From Verrucomicrobiales bacterium (GTDB lineage: Bacteria > Verrucomicrobiota > Verrucomicrobiia > Verrucomicrobiales > DEV007): DNA of 32,587 bases. The stretch's first letter is position 1; the number at the start of each line of letters is the position of its first letter. Positions 8,919 through 17,156 of the stretch are shown piece by piece. Location: NCBI GenBank assembly GCA_029233965.1, contig JARGOP010000007.1, positions 47,070-79,656 of the forward strand. The letters run 5' to 3'. Below the pieces are notes generated by a model. The model saw nothing but the letters and a program-made list of their open reading frames with translations, searched no databases and was not told where the DNA came from. Position numbers and translations under genes: made by a program.

Positions 8919-9721
8919 AATTGTTCCACTTCCAATCTCATCGCCTGATACTGCTGAGTCGCCGCCTGAAGTGATTTCGAAAGCTGGGCGACCAGTTGCT
9001 CCTCCACTTTGATCTGAGCCTCAAGCTGTCTCGCTTCTTTCTTCCGGTCAACAAGGGTGGACTCCCCGCCAATCCGCTCGACACGAACCCCGCCGGAACG
9101 CTGGCTGGACTGAAGAGCACGGGTGGATTGCAGCTGTGCCCGAAGACTGTTCAGGAGAATCGAGTGACGGGAGAGATCAGACTCGAGGGTTCTAATCCCC
9201 GCCATTTGCGCTTCCATCATCTGTTCTTTCTGCCGGATTTCCAGTGCCCGCTGCTGCGGATTGACTTTCGGTTTTGAAACGGGGCGGACTTCAGGAGCCT
9301 CTTCGGTTACGTCCACACTCTTCTCAGCCGGTTTCGTCAACTCGGGAATCATTTTGGTGAGCTTATTGACGATAGACTCTGCAGAGGGATCGTAGCCCCA
9401 GCGCTCCCGCACCTCTTCAGAGACTTCACTCCAGGGAACTTCATCGACACCTCCGGAGTGTGAAACGACGATGAACCGGTCACTGATATCCCGGACTTCA
9501 GCGTCTGAGAACACTCGCGCCCCCAGAGTCAACGCTTCGAATCTCTGACCAATCACGGTCTGCCGGATCCGGTCGAAGGAATCTCCCGGCACGGGAGCCA
9601 CAGCCTCCTCCATTTCCCCGGCATCAGTCTCCGAAGCGAGCTTGGGGTCCTTGCAACTCACCGCAAAGAAAGCGGCAACGGCAACTGTCACCCATGTCAT
9701 TTTCCCGATACTCCTGCTCAT
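8906..9721 (-). CDS. Probable lipoprotein with C-terminal coiled coil
   Basis: About 271 residues if started at ATG 9721; an earlier in-frame start at 9754 would put eleven extra residues before the signal. The N-terminus is lipoprotein-like: a short basic region, a hydrophobic core, then AVSC with the acceptor Cys23. Residues about 45-110 form a small beta module ending VPWSEVSEEVRERWGYDP, a pattern frequent in Verrucomicrobia and Planctomycetes (TYxNVxV..H..G...IP). From about 155 to the end it is Gln/Arg/Glu-rich with heptad spacing (LESDLSRHSILLNSLRAQL, then EQLVAQLSKSLQAATQQ), so a coiled coil is expected. Possibly an envelope structural or anchoring protein; the function is unknown. Confidence 0.8.
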   Translation of the reverse strand: MSRSIGKMTWVTVAVAAFFAVSCKDPKLASETDAGEMEEAVAPVPGDSFDRIRQTVIGQRFEALTLGARVFSDAEVRDISDRFIVVSHSGGVDEVPWSEVSEEVRERWGYDPSAESIVNKLTKMIPELTKPAEKSVDVTEEAPEVRPVSKPKVNPQQRALEIRQKEQMMEAQMAGIRTLESDLSRHSILLNSLRAQLQSTRALQSSQRSGGVRVERIGGESTLVDRKKEARQLEAQIKVEEQLVAQLSKSLQAATQQYQAMRLEVEQLRRE

Positions 9722-9744
9722 ATACTCTGCCCCTTCTGCGTGGG

Positions 9745-9774
9745 AGTGTAGCAAAGGATACGATAGAGAGCCAA
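9745..9774 (-). promoter_or_regulatory. Sigma70-like promoter for the lipoprotein gene
   Basis: On the minus strand, TTGGCT (9774-9769), an 18-base spacer, and TACACT (9750-9745). The predicted start of transcription near 9738 gives a leader of about 17 bases before ATG 9721. Confidence 0.4.
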
Positions 9775-9824
9775 GCGGCGTTCATCGCCGATCCCGAAGG
9801 CCCGCCCCGGGAAATGGCGACCGT

Positions 9825-10406
9825 TTAATCCCCGGTACCGAGATTTTCGAAATCTGAAAAGAGATTCATCCCCATGAGCACGTAATCATGAGACTGCGCC
9901 TGCATGTCCCTGATGTAATTGGGGAGACGAACCAATTCCCGGAACCCGATCGAGGCCATCGAATCGATCGCCACCTTACGCTCCCCGTTGAGCTCTGACT
10001 CGAGTTTCGTCAGTCCGATCTGGGTTGAAATCTTCACAAGAATCCCGAGCAGTTCGTCGAGAATGCCCAGTCCGCGAAATTCAGGATGAGTCAGAAAGTA
10101 GACTCTTCCGATGTGGCGTTTCCACCCTCCGGGTCGTTGATGAAGCGAGCCCATCGCCACGAGTCGACCATCGACAAAGGCGAGCAGTGCAAAATGCTGT
10201 ACGTTTTGTTGATCGCTGATCCACTCATGGAAAAGGCTGCCATCCTTAATTTGCGACCGGATGAAAAGCTGCTCCTCCTCCGTAATCACTGCATGAAAAC
10301 TCCGGAAAGCGGACTCGTCCTCTTCACCGATCGGACGAATCGTACAGGCCGCCCCGTTCGGGAGGTCAATCCTGACCGGAAATTGATCTTTCAGAAGGCC
10401 CAACAT
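9825..10406 (-). CDS. GNAT family N-acetyltransferase
   Basis: A 193-residue single-domain protein. It opens with the beta strand typical of GNATs (ACTIRPIGEEDESAFRSF), has the central strand HFALLAFVDGRLVAMGSLHQ, then the acetyl-CoA pyrophosphate-binding motif A (YFLTHPEFRGLGILDELL, close to the Q/RxxGxG/A consensus with R-G-L-G-I) and a C-terminal helix-strand ending MASIGFRELVRLPNYIRD. No signal peptide, so it is cytoplasmic. Family role: transfer of acetyl from acetyl-CoA to an amine of a small molecule or protein; the acceptor cannot be inferred. It is transcribed away from the SLC13 transporter gene. A 7-bp inverted repeat (CATCGCC 10436-10442, GGCGATG 10457-10463) lies upstream of its start. 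Confidence 0.88.
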   Translation of the reverse strand: MLGLLKDQFPVRIDLPNGAACTIRPIGEEDESAFRSFHAVITEEEQLFIRSQIKDGSLFHEWISDQQNVQHFALLAFVDGRLVAMGSLHQRPGGWKRHIGRVYFLTHPEFRGLGILDELLGILVKISTQIGLTKLESELNGERKVAIDSMASIGFRELVRLPNYIRDMQAQSHDYVLMGMNLFSDFENLGTGD

Positions 10407-10541
10407 TGTATTCAGGCAGAAAGCAGTTCCTGTGCCATCGCCGCACGAAGGCCGGAGGCGATGTGATCAGAGTGAAGCACTAATCGGCTGGACTCGGCAC
10501 GCATAGTGCACTTCAACTGGGAAACCATTTCTCACCCACTT

Positions 10542-12080
10542 ATGTCTACAGAGGAAGAAGATCATACACCCCGCGAACAGCGCCAATCGCACGCTTTTCA
10601 CTTCCCGATCCCCCACCTTATTTCCCGGGCGGACACGAGAGCCGAGTACCGCCGTATCCTCGGTCATCTGGAGTTTCGATCCGGTCTCGCCCTCCTGAAG
10701 TTCGTTCTCTGTCTTCTTGCCGCAGCCGCAATCGCATTTCTGCCGAACTACACAGACCTGGCCCCTGCCGCGCAGTGGACGCTCGCCATCGTTCTTTTTT
10801 GCGGGCTGCTCTGGATGACAGAAGCGATTCCCGCTTTCGCAGTCGCCCTCCTCGCGATCGGCCTCCAGATCATGATCCTGGGTCAACCCGGCGGGGTTAT
10901 GAATCCGGAAGGCAACCCCTCCGCGTGGCAGAAATTTGTGCAACCCTGGGCCAGTCCCTCGATGTGGCTGTTCTTCGGTGGATTCATTCTCGCAAAAGCT
11001 TCCTCAAGAACCGGCCTCGACCGCTCTCTCGCCGGCAACCTTCTCCGTCTCGCCGGATCAAAGCCTGAGCGGGTCCTTCTCGTGGCCATGGGGACAACTT
11101 TCGTTTTCTCCATGTTTCTTTCGAATACGGCCACCGCCGCGATGATGCTTGCAATTCTGGCACCGATGTTAGGAAGCATGAAAGCTGTCGGTGCCGCAAG
11201 AGCGATGATTATCGGAGTCGCCTTCTCAGCCAACCTCGGCGGGATGGGAACGATTATCGGGACCCCGCCCAACGCCATCGCCTCGGGCCTTCTGAGTAAC
11301 GTCTACACAATCGACTTCCTGAAATGGATGCTCTTCGGGCTCCCCCCTGCAATCATTCTCATGACCGGCCTCTGGTGGGTTCTCTCGAAGAAGGTACGAT
11401 TAGCGTCCTTCCAGCTTCAGGACCCGGATGCAGAGCAGGCCCCGGAGCATCCCGGAAAACACCCGGACCACGCCCCGCGCTGGCAGCGCTGGACCGTTCT
11501 CGCGATCTTTGTCGCGACGATTGGACTCTGGCTCTCGGGCAGCTGGCACGGCATTCCCACGGCTGTCGTCTCATTTCTTCCCATTGTCCTTTTTTCCATC
11601 ACCGGAGTGATTCGGGCAAAGGATATCCGGACTCTCGATTGGGATATTCTGATCCTTCTCGCGGGAGGTTTGTCGCTCGGGGTCGGCGTCTCCGAGAGCG
11701 GACTCGCTGAGTGGATTGCGGGTCAGCTCGGCAGCCTTGATGTGGCACCCTGGGCGATGGGGTTGATCTTTGGAATGCTGACTCTCCTGCTCTCCAACTT
11801 CATGAGCAATACCGCCGCTTCCAATATTCTGATTCCTATCGGCATCGCCGCCGGGGCTGCGAGCGGTGGCAGCGTCGAAGCGGCAGCCTTCGCCGTCCCC
11901 ATGGCCCTCAGTGCCTCCGCCGCGATGTGCCTCCCCATTTCCACTCCTCCCAATGCCATCGCGTATGCGAGTGGGCGGATCCGCTCGAAAGACTTTCTTC
12001 TTCCGGGTGCAATTATTGGATTGATTGCGGTGCCGCTCGCGACTTTCTGGTGTCGCTTGCTGCTTTCCTGGATCGGTTAG
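10542..12080 (+). CDS. SLC13/DASS family anion:sodium symporter
   Basis: A polytopic inner-membrane protein of 512 residues from ATG 10542; the in-frame start at 10506 would add twelve residues with no support. The cytoplasmic N-terminus is hydrophilic, followed by about a dozen hydrophobic segments. It has both halves of the DASS substrate/sodium signature: SNTATAAMML with GTIIGTPPNAIASGLL (GTPPN at about 240), and SNFMSNTAASNILIPIG with LPISTPPNAIAYASGRI (STPPN at about 467). The family imports dicarboxylates, citrate or sulfate with sodium; sequence alone does not settle which. Nearby sulfatases make sulfate conceivable, but the paired TPPN motifs are equally typical of dicarboxylate carriers. 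The P450 gene follows after 82 bases with its own promoter. Confidence 0.93.
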   Translation: MSTEEEDHTPREQRQSHAFHFPIPHLISRADTRAEYRRILGHLEFRSGLALLKFVLCLLAAAAIAFLPNYTDLAPAAQWTLAIVLFCGLLWMTEAIPAFAVALLAIGLQIMILGQPGGVMNPEGNPSAWQKFVQPWASPSMWLFFGGFILAKASSRTGLDRSLAGNLLRLAGSKPERVLLVAMGTTFVFSMFLSNTATAAMMLAILAPMLGSMKAVGAARAMIIGVAFSANLGGMGTIIGTPPNAIASGLLSNVYTIDFLKWMLFGLPPAIILMTGLWWVLSKKVRLASFQLQDPDAEQAPEHPGKHPDHAPRWQRWTVLAIFVATIGLWLSGSWHGIPTAVVSFLPIVLFSITGVIRAKDIRTLDWDILILLAGGLSLGVGVSESGLAEWIAGQLGSLDVAPWAMGLIFGMLTLLLSNFMSNTAASNILIPIGIAAGAASGGSVEAAAFAVPMALSASAAMCLPISTPPNAIAYASGRIRSKDFLLPGAIIGLIAVPLATFWCRLLLSWIG

Positions 12081-12125
12081 ATCTCGCAAAACGAAAGAGC
12101 CAAAACAAAGAAGAAAAAGCCCTGC

Positions 12126-12154
12126 TGGACGGTGCGATGAGAGGCCGATATAAT
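12126..12154 (+). promoter_or_regulatory. Strong promoter giving a near-leaderless P450 mRNA
   Basis: TGGACG (12126-12131), a 17-base spacer, then a perfect TATAAT (12149-12154). Transcription should begin around 12160-12162, at or one to three bases before ATG 12163, so the mRNA would have essentially no leader and no Shine-Dalgarno site. Confidence 0.55.
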
Positions 12155-12162
12155 CCGTTTCC

Positions 12163-13314
12163 ATGAGCGATTCATCCACCCCTCTCCCCGATCCTTTCAA
12201 AGAAGCCCGACGCGAGTCCGGTGTCTTACAGTGTCCTTTTCAGGGCGAGGAAATCCCCATGATCCTTCGGCACGCCGATGTTCGCGAGGCAGCCAAAGAC
12301 TGGAAGACTTACAGCTCTGACGCGCCGTTCCGTGTTCCGATTCCCTCTGAAGAAGAGGTTCGCACGATGCGTCAGCTCCCCATTGAAACGGACCCGCCCC
12401 TGCACGGGGAATACCGCGATATCGCCGAACCGTTTTTCCAGCGGGCAAAGAAGCCGGAAATGATCGCTCAGGTCGAAACCCTGATTCAGGAAACGATCTC
12501 AGATGCGACCAACCGGGACTCGATTGAAATCGTCAACGATTTCGCACTCCCGATCCAATCGAGAGCCCTCACCTACCTGCTCAATGTCGATGAATCAGAG
12601 GCCGAAACCTGGATCAGTTGGGGCATGCATGTTTTCAAGGTCACCGGAGGCACCTTCAAGAAAGGCAATCAGCTTGAAGAGTACCTCCACGAACAATTTG
12701 ACCGGGCCGAAGCAAATCCCGGCGAGGATTTTTTCAGCGCCCTGACACAGGCGGAATTTCAGGGGCGCAAACTCACCCGCGAGGAGATGATGGGCTTCGG
12801 AAATCTCACTTTCGCCGGGGGACGCGATACGATCATTCACAGCATATCCTCCATCATCGCCTACTTCGGGGAAAACCCCGACAAACTGGAATTCCTTCGC
12901 GGCGATCACAAGCGGATCCGGCTCGCCTCGGAAGAGTTCTTTCGCGTTTTCATGCCTCTTACTCATATCGGTCGGGTTTGCCCGGTGGAAACGGATGTTC
13001 ACGGCGTCAAGGTCCCCGCGAACGGTCGGGTCTCCCTCTGCTGGAATTCGGCCAATCACGATGAGAAGGTTTTCGAAAATCCTGACACGATCCAACTCGA
13101 CCGGAAGCCCAACCCTCACGTCTCGTTTGGATTCGGCACCCACCTCTGCCTCGGGGCACCTCATGCGAGGCTCGTGGTGAGAACGCTCCTGGAGACGCTG
13201 GTGTCCACGATTTCCTCCATCGAGATCCTCGAAGCAAAACCCCATATTGAGGTAGAGGAAAAATACAGCCGCCTCAATGGTTTCGAATCGTTGCGGGTGA
13301 TATTTCACTCCTGA
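12163..13314 (+). CDS. Cytochrome P450 (soluble bacterial class)
   Basis: A 383-residue soluble P450, typical bacterial length. Visible hallmarks: the I-helix oxygen-binding segment FAGGRDTI (A/G-G-x-D-T), the K-helix ExxR within SEEFFR, and the haem-binding loop SFGFGTHLCLG with proximal Cys329. The N-terminus has no membrane anchor. Such enzymes insert one oxygen atom from O2 into a substrate with electrons from NAD(P)H through a ferredoxin and reductase; neither partner is encoded in this window, so electrons must come from elsewhere. The substrate is unknown. Some marine polysaccharide degraders use P450s for oxidative demethylation of methylated sugars, a possibility for this setting but not shown by the sequence. 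Confidence 0.95.
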   Translation: MSDSSTPLPDPFKEARRESGVLQCPFQGEEIPMILRHADVREAAKDWKTYSSDAPFRVPIPSEEEVRTMRQLPIETDPPLHGEYRDIAEPFFQRAKKPEMIAQVETLIQETISDATNRDSIEIVNDFALPIQSRALTYLLNVDESEAETWISWGMHVFKVTGGTFKKGNQLEEYLHEQFDRAEANPGEDFFSALTQAEFQGRKLTREEMMGFGNLTFAGGRDTIIHSISSIIAYFGENPDKLEFLRGDHKRIRLASEEFFRVFMPLTHIGRVCPVETDVHGVKVPANGRVSLCWNSANHDEKVFENPDTIQLDRKPNPHVSFGFGTHLCLGAPHARLVVRTLLETLVSTISSIEILEAKPHIEVEEKYSRLNGFESLRVIFHS

Positions 13315-13329
13315 CCGTTTTCGCGGGAA

Positions 13330-13613
13330 TCACCAATTGATCCGGACCCCGGTGGAAACGCTCCAGCCATCGTAATCGCCACCGTCCCCGGCATCGTCGA
13401 CAAGGTCGATAGGCCGAAAGCCGCATTGCCACTTCAACTCTTGACCCCGGAGATAGACATTCAGCCCTGAATAGAGTTCGAGATATTCATTTCCGCGTCC
13501 CGGCTGGATGCGGTTTTCATAGACTCCGAGTCCGATTCAGTTGTCGTCCCGACTCTTCATCGAGGTGATGCAGCAACCCACTTGAGGTTTTCGGTGATGC
13601 CGTAGAAAGGCAT
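13330..13613 (-). pseudogene. Decayed C-terminus of an OprP/OprO-type porin
   Basis: On the minus strand, 13536-13330 reads a beta-barrel C-terminus (NEYLELYSGLNVYLRG, then DDAGDGGDYDGWSV, ending STGVRINW-stop with the terminal aromatic residue of outer-membrane proteins). This resembles the end of phosphate-selective-porin-like proteins of Verrucomicrobia. Upstream an in-frame TGA (13539-13537) interrupts DDN/IGLGV, and the preceding strand, PFYGITENLKWV, starting at 13613, is in another frame. At least one nonsense and one frameshift change are therefore present. No N-terminal three-quarters of the gene can be found, so this is a remnant. It converges on the P450 gene, which ends 16 bases away. 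Confidence 0.65.
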
Positions 13614-13939
13614 AAGACGACCCCTCTCTGATCACTCTGCCCCAACTTGCCGCTCGCCCCGCCGAAACGAAAAGGGAATTTGATTCCCGCCAGTATATCG
13701 CAATCGATGCGGAGTCGGGAGGCGATAAGCGAACTTCGGGCGCCACCCAAGGGCTCTGCAAGATCGTCAAGGCAGCCTGTCCTCCTCTTCCCCTGCAACC
13801 GCCCTCTTTTTCCAGGTCAGTGAAACCGGCTGCCTCCCCTGCCTGCCGAAGCTGCCGCGCCATTCGAACGTTCTCATCACCCGATTACGTGCTGGCTTTA
13901 GTTAGCCTCTTCGTTCAGGCTCGCTGACCCTTACTTCCC
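13614..13939. other. 326-base stretch with no recognisable gene
   Basis: All frames give short, low-complexity peptides with no family resemblance. The minus strand may hold further degraded porin sequence, but I cannot align it. The plus strand must contain the promoter of the sulfatase at 13940; no convincing -35/-10 pair was seen. The last bases before the ATG are pyrimidine-rich with no Shine-Dalgarno site. Confidence 0.5.
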
Positions 13940-15664
13940 ATGACCAGGCTACTTTCATTCACCCTCCTGATTCTCCTCTACAGCTCCTCACCAGCCGATG
14001 ATCGACCCAACATCATTCTCATCATGTCCGACGATATGGGCTGGTCGGACATCGGGTGCTATGGCGGCGAAATCGAAACACCCCATCTTGATTCGCTCGC
14101 CAAAGACGGGGTTCGCTTCACTCAGTTTTACAATACGGGCCGGTGCTGTCCGACGAGAGCCTCACTCCTGACTGGACTCTACCCACACCAGGCCGGCATC
14201 GGACACATGATGGAAGACCGCGGCTTCCCCGCTTATCAAGGCGACTTGAACCGGGAGTGCGTCACCATCGCGGAAGCCCTGAAACCTGCGGGTTATCGCA
14301 CCTACATGGCAGGCAAATGGCACGTCACCCCCTATCGGGCCGACGCACTCGAAAAACCCGACGTTTCCAACTGGCCAATGCAGCGCGGCTTCGATCGCTT
14401 CTACGGAACGATCCACGGCGCCGGCTCCTTCTTTGACCCTAACAGCCTGACAAGGGACAACCGCTACATCACTCCGGAAAACGACCCTGAGTATCAGCCC
14501 GAAGGCACCTGGTATTACACCGATGCGATCTCTGACAACACCGTCCGCTACATCCGCGATCATGCGGAACATCACAAAGATGAGCCCTTCTTCCACTACG
14601 TCGCCTACACCGCCGCGCACTGGCCGATGCATGCCCTCCCGGAGGACATCGCCAAATACGAGGGAAAATATGACGGTGGCTACGCACCGACTCGCGAAGC
14701 CCGGATCGAAAAGTTAAAGACCCTGAAACTCCTTCCGGATGACTGGGAGGTTGCTCCTCAAATCGGTGACTGGAGTGAAGTCGAATTGAAAGAATGGGAA
14801 GCCGCCTGCATGGAAGTCTACGCCGCCATGGTCGACAACATGGATCAGGGAATCGGACGGATTATCGAGGTTCTCAAAGAAACCGGCGAATACGAGAACA
14901 CGCTGATTCTCTTCCTCCAGGACAACGGCGGCTGCGCCGAAGTCTTCGGCAGAAATCAGCAAGTCGGCCCTCTCGAACGCCCTGACAAACCAACGCTTCC
15001 TGCGATGGGACGCGACGAACTTCAGACCGAAATGATCCCGGTGCAGTCCCGGGACGGCTACCCGCTCCGTCGCGGAACAGGAGTCATGCCCGGCCCTTAT
15101 CCGGAAGTGGAGATCGGCTATGGGGAAAACTGGGCCAATGTCTCCAACACACCTTTCCGCGAGTACAAGCACTGGGTGCACGAGGGAGGCATCGCAACCC
15201 CACTCATCGCCCATTGGCCCAAGGGAATCGCCCGCGAAGGCGACGCGTTCCGCGTGACCGATCAGGGTCCCCTGCATGATGGGACGTCTCACCTTATCGA
15301 CGTCATGGCGACCGCGCTGGAGCTCGCCGGTGCCGCCTACCCGAAAGAGAAGGACGGGAATGAAATCCTCCCCCTCGAAGGCACCTCTCTCGTCGCTGCG
15401 CTGAAAGGAGAACCCATCAAGCGCGGCAACCCGATCTATTTCGAACACGAAGGCAACCGTGCCGTCCGCGATGGAAAGTGGAAGCTCGTCGCCAAGGGAA
15501 GCAAGGGCCCGTGGGAACTCTACAATATGGAGAACGATCGGACCGAAATGAACGATCTCATCGAATCAGAATCTGCCATCGGGGAAAAAATGATCGCGCA
15601 ATACGAGCGATGGGCTGAGCACGTCGGAGCGGTCCCGTTTCACACCCTCAGGAAAAAGCCGTGA
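13940..15664 (+). CDS. Secreted arylsulfatase (PF00884)
   Basis: A 574-residue sulfatase with a Sec signal (MTRLLSFTLLILLYSSSPA). It has the N-terminal metal-binding Asp pair D31-D32 (IILIMSDDMGWSDIGCYGG), the formylglycine motif with catalytic Cys69 (CCPTRASLLTG), the AGKWH substrate/sulfate-binding histidine loop, and LFLQDNGGC carrying the second metal-binding Asp/Asn, followed by HEGGIATPLIAHWPKGI. All catalytic elements are present, so it should be active once Cys69 is converted to formylglycine by a maturase not encoded here. It hydrolyses sulfate esters outside the cytoplasm; the sugar substrate is not evident. It stands alone, between a dead porin and a broken OmpA-type gene that ends 7 bases downstream on the other strand. 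Confidence 0.95.
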   Translation: MTRLLSFTLLILLYSSSPADDRPNIILIMSDDMGWSDIGCYGGEIETPHLDSLAKDGVRFTQFYNTGRCCPTRASLLTGLYPHQAGIGHMMEDRGFPAYQGDLNRECVTIAEALKPAGYRTYMAGKWHVTPYRADALEKPDVSNWPMQRGFDRFYGTIHGAGSFFDPNSLTRDNRYITPENDPEYQPEGTWYYTDAISDNTVRYIRDHAEHHKDEPFFHYVAYTAAHWPMHALPEDIAKYEGKYDGGYAPTREARIEKLKTLKLLPDDWEVAPQIGDWSEVELKEWEAACMEVYAAMVDNMDQGIGRIIEVLKETGEYENTLILFLQDNGGCAEVFGRNQQVGPLERPDKPTLPAMGRDELQTEMIPVQSRDGYPLRRGTGVMPGPYPEVEIGYGENWANVSNTPFREYKHWVHEGGIATPLIAHWPKGIAREGDAFRVTDQGPLHDGTSHLIDVMATALELAGAAYPKEKDGNEILPLEGTSLVAALKGEPIKRGNPIYFEHEGNRAVRDGKWKLVAKGSKGPWELYNMENDRTEMNDLIESESAIGEKMIAQYERWAEHVGAVPFHTLRKKP

Positions 15665-15671
15665 GGCAAAG

Positions 15672-16277
15672 CTATCTCAGGTGGTAGACCTCGACGACGA
15701 CCCTCCGACTGCGGCGGAGTTGTTCGTCGGTTTCCTTTCCGGGAATTTCCCGGGAGAGCGTGTCGCCCCGGGTTTTCACTTCCGCCGTCACCTCTTCCGC
15801 GATATCACCGGCGAAAATGAGAACTTTGATCCGGTTCGCTCTTGCCGGGGCAAGCTTTTGATTCTGCTCAAAGCTGCCGCGGTAGTCGGAATAGCCGGTC
15901 ACGTAGACAAAGGAGCGAGGTCGCTTCGCGCGCTGGATCGCGACCTCGATCTTTTCGAGTTGAGACGCCTCAATCTATGCTGCAGGGGAATCGAAATAAA
16001 AAATCAGGGGGCCTCCATCATCGACAAACGGGTTCTCTCCCGATTCGCTCGCGGCAGACGGCCCGGATGGTTCCTGATCCACAACCGGAGAAGATTCCGG
16101 GACGATGACAGTTTCTTCACTTTCCCCGGCCTCCGCCCGCAGATCCGGAACGGTGTGGATGCCATACTGCTCATCGAAGGGGGCGACGAAGACAAGACTT
16201 TCCGGATCCGCTTCAATCCCCTCTTCGGCCTCAGGAACCATCTCCCCAGTCGACTTGAGCGACTGATTTTCTGAATC
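15672..16277 (-). pseudogene. OmpA-like C-terminal domain with amber stop, detached from its N-terminus
   Basis: One minus-strand frame runs from the end of the upstream BON-domain gene to 15672, with a single TAG at 15977-15975. Before the stop is an acidic linker and the first OmpA strand (GGPLIFYFDSPAA). After it come IEASQLEKIEVAIQRAKR, the VTGYSDYRGSFEQNQKLAPARA peptidoglycan-binding stretch and the closing RRSRRVVVEV. Read through the amber, this is a full OmpA/MotB-type peptidoglycan-binding domain of about 110 residues. It is one frame away from the upstream coding sequence and has no obvious start of its own other than ATG 16241. Most simply, it is the C-terminal half of one gene broken by a frameshift and a nonsense change. 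Confidence 0.7.
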
Positions 16278-17055
16278 AATGAACTTCGATCTCCTCTTCT
16301 TCAGGAGGAGAGGCTTTCACCGGCATAGTCGCTACCACCTTTTCCGGAATCTCCTCGACCTTCCCTTTCAGCGATTCATCCACATCGACCTGCTCTTCGA
16401 GAACCAGTCCGTATTTCTTCAATGGCTTTGCCCATTGCAAGAGGCTCTTCTTTGCCTCTTTCGACGCGACAGCTCCGGCAAGGATCAGTTTTCCATCGAC
16501 GATCGTCAGTTCGTGATTGCCCCCCGTGTATTGAAAGTAGCGCCCGATAAAGTCAGGAAGATAGCTGATCCAGAGACCGCTTCGCGTCTCCGGAGAAAAT
16601 TTGAGACGATTGTCCACCGACTCGTCTTCAAAGGCCTTCGCGATCGCCTCGGAAATCGCGGCTTTGATTTCCCGGGTGGGAATCGATCCCTGCATTGAGA
16701 CCCCCTCTTCCGCGGCATTGATGTTCAGGACAAAAGGCAGGACCGGAGCAGGGGGACCATAGGGCTCATTAACTATTCTCCGCGCTACCTTTTTCGGTGG
16801 TGTTTCAGTGGATGCCACCGGATCGGACACTTCAGGTTCAACCTGAGCCTCTGCCACTGTTTCGAGTACGGCTTCGACTTCAGGCTCAACCGCAACAATT
16901 TCAGCGACTTTATTCTCGACGACAGGACCTGACACCATGGGTGGATAGGACTCCGGCGAACGCCTTGGCACTTCCCCCCCGGTCTTGACCATGACGCCTG
17001 TAAACACCACCGCGCTCAGAACCGCGAGCACAGATGAGTTGATAAAAGTCTTCAT
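16276..17055 (-). CDS. Membrane-anchored BON-like protein, N-terminal part of a broken BON-OmpA gene
   Basis: 259 residues from ATG 17055 (a GTG three codons upstream is possible). An N-terminal hydrophobic segment (SSVLAVLSAVVFTGVMV) is a signal or membrane anchor. A Pro/Glu/Val-rich linker follows to about residue 105. Two BON-like halves come next: VSMQGSIPTREIKAAISEAI, then HELTIVDGKLILAGAVASK with the strand YGLVLEEQVDVD. The tail is acidic (SPPEEEEIEVH) and stops at 16278. BON repeats before an OmpA domain are known in ArfA-type envelope proteins, and an OmpA domain lies directly downstream one frame off. The protein may therefore be a truncated product without peptidoglycan binding. 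Transcribed in the same direction as the two-component genes, 101 bases downstream of them. Confidence 0.65.
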   Translation of the reverse strand: MKTFINSSVLAVLSAVVFTGVMVKTGGEVPRRSPESYPPMVSGPVVENKVAEIVAVEPEVEAVLETVAEAQVEPEVSDPVASTETPPKKVARRIVNEPYGPPAPVLPFVLNINAAEEGVSMQGSIPTREIKAAISEAIAKAFEDESVDNRLKFSPETRSGLWISYLPDFIGRYFQYTGGNHELTIVDGKLILAGAVASKEAKKSLLQWAKPLKKYGLVLEEQVDVDESLKGKVEEIPEKVVATMPVKASPPEEEEIEVH

Positions 17056-17156
17056 GGGATACACGGACCAAACAGAGCTCAGAATAGATCATCCTCCGCA
17101 TCAGGAAACGAAATTCTCCCCGAATTCCCCTGATTTTTGTCCTGAACTCCTTAACT

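Noticed and set aside
13537-13863. 108-residue minus-strand open frame as a separate gene
   Set aside because: Only its last residues match anything, and those belong to the porin remnant; the rest shows no conserved features or start context.
15975-15977. In-frame TAG read as pyrrolysine or programmed readthrough
   Set aside because: Nothing points to pyrrolysine machinery, and the same gene also has a frameshift upstream, so plain disruption is simpler.
16270-16300. Programmed +1 frameshift joining the BON and OmpA parts
   Set aside because: No slippery sequence, stop-codon context or downstream stem of the known kinds is visible, and a second lesion follows.
17100-17150. ATCAGG...CCTGAT stem followed by TTTTT as a terminator
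   Set aside because: The T-run is on the plus strand, but both neighbouring genes run on the minus strand, and the stem is short and poorly paired.
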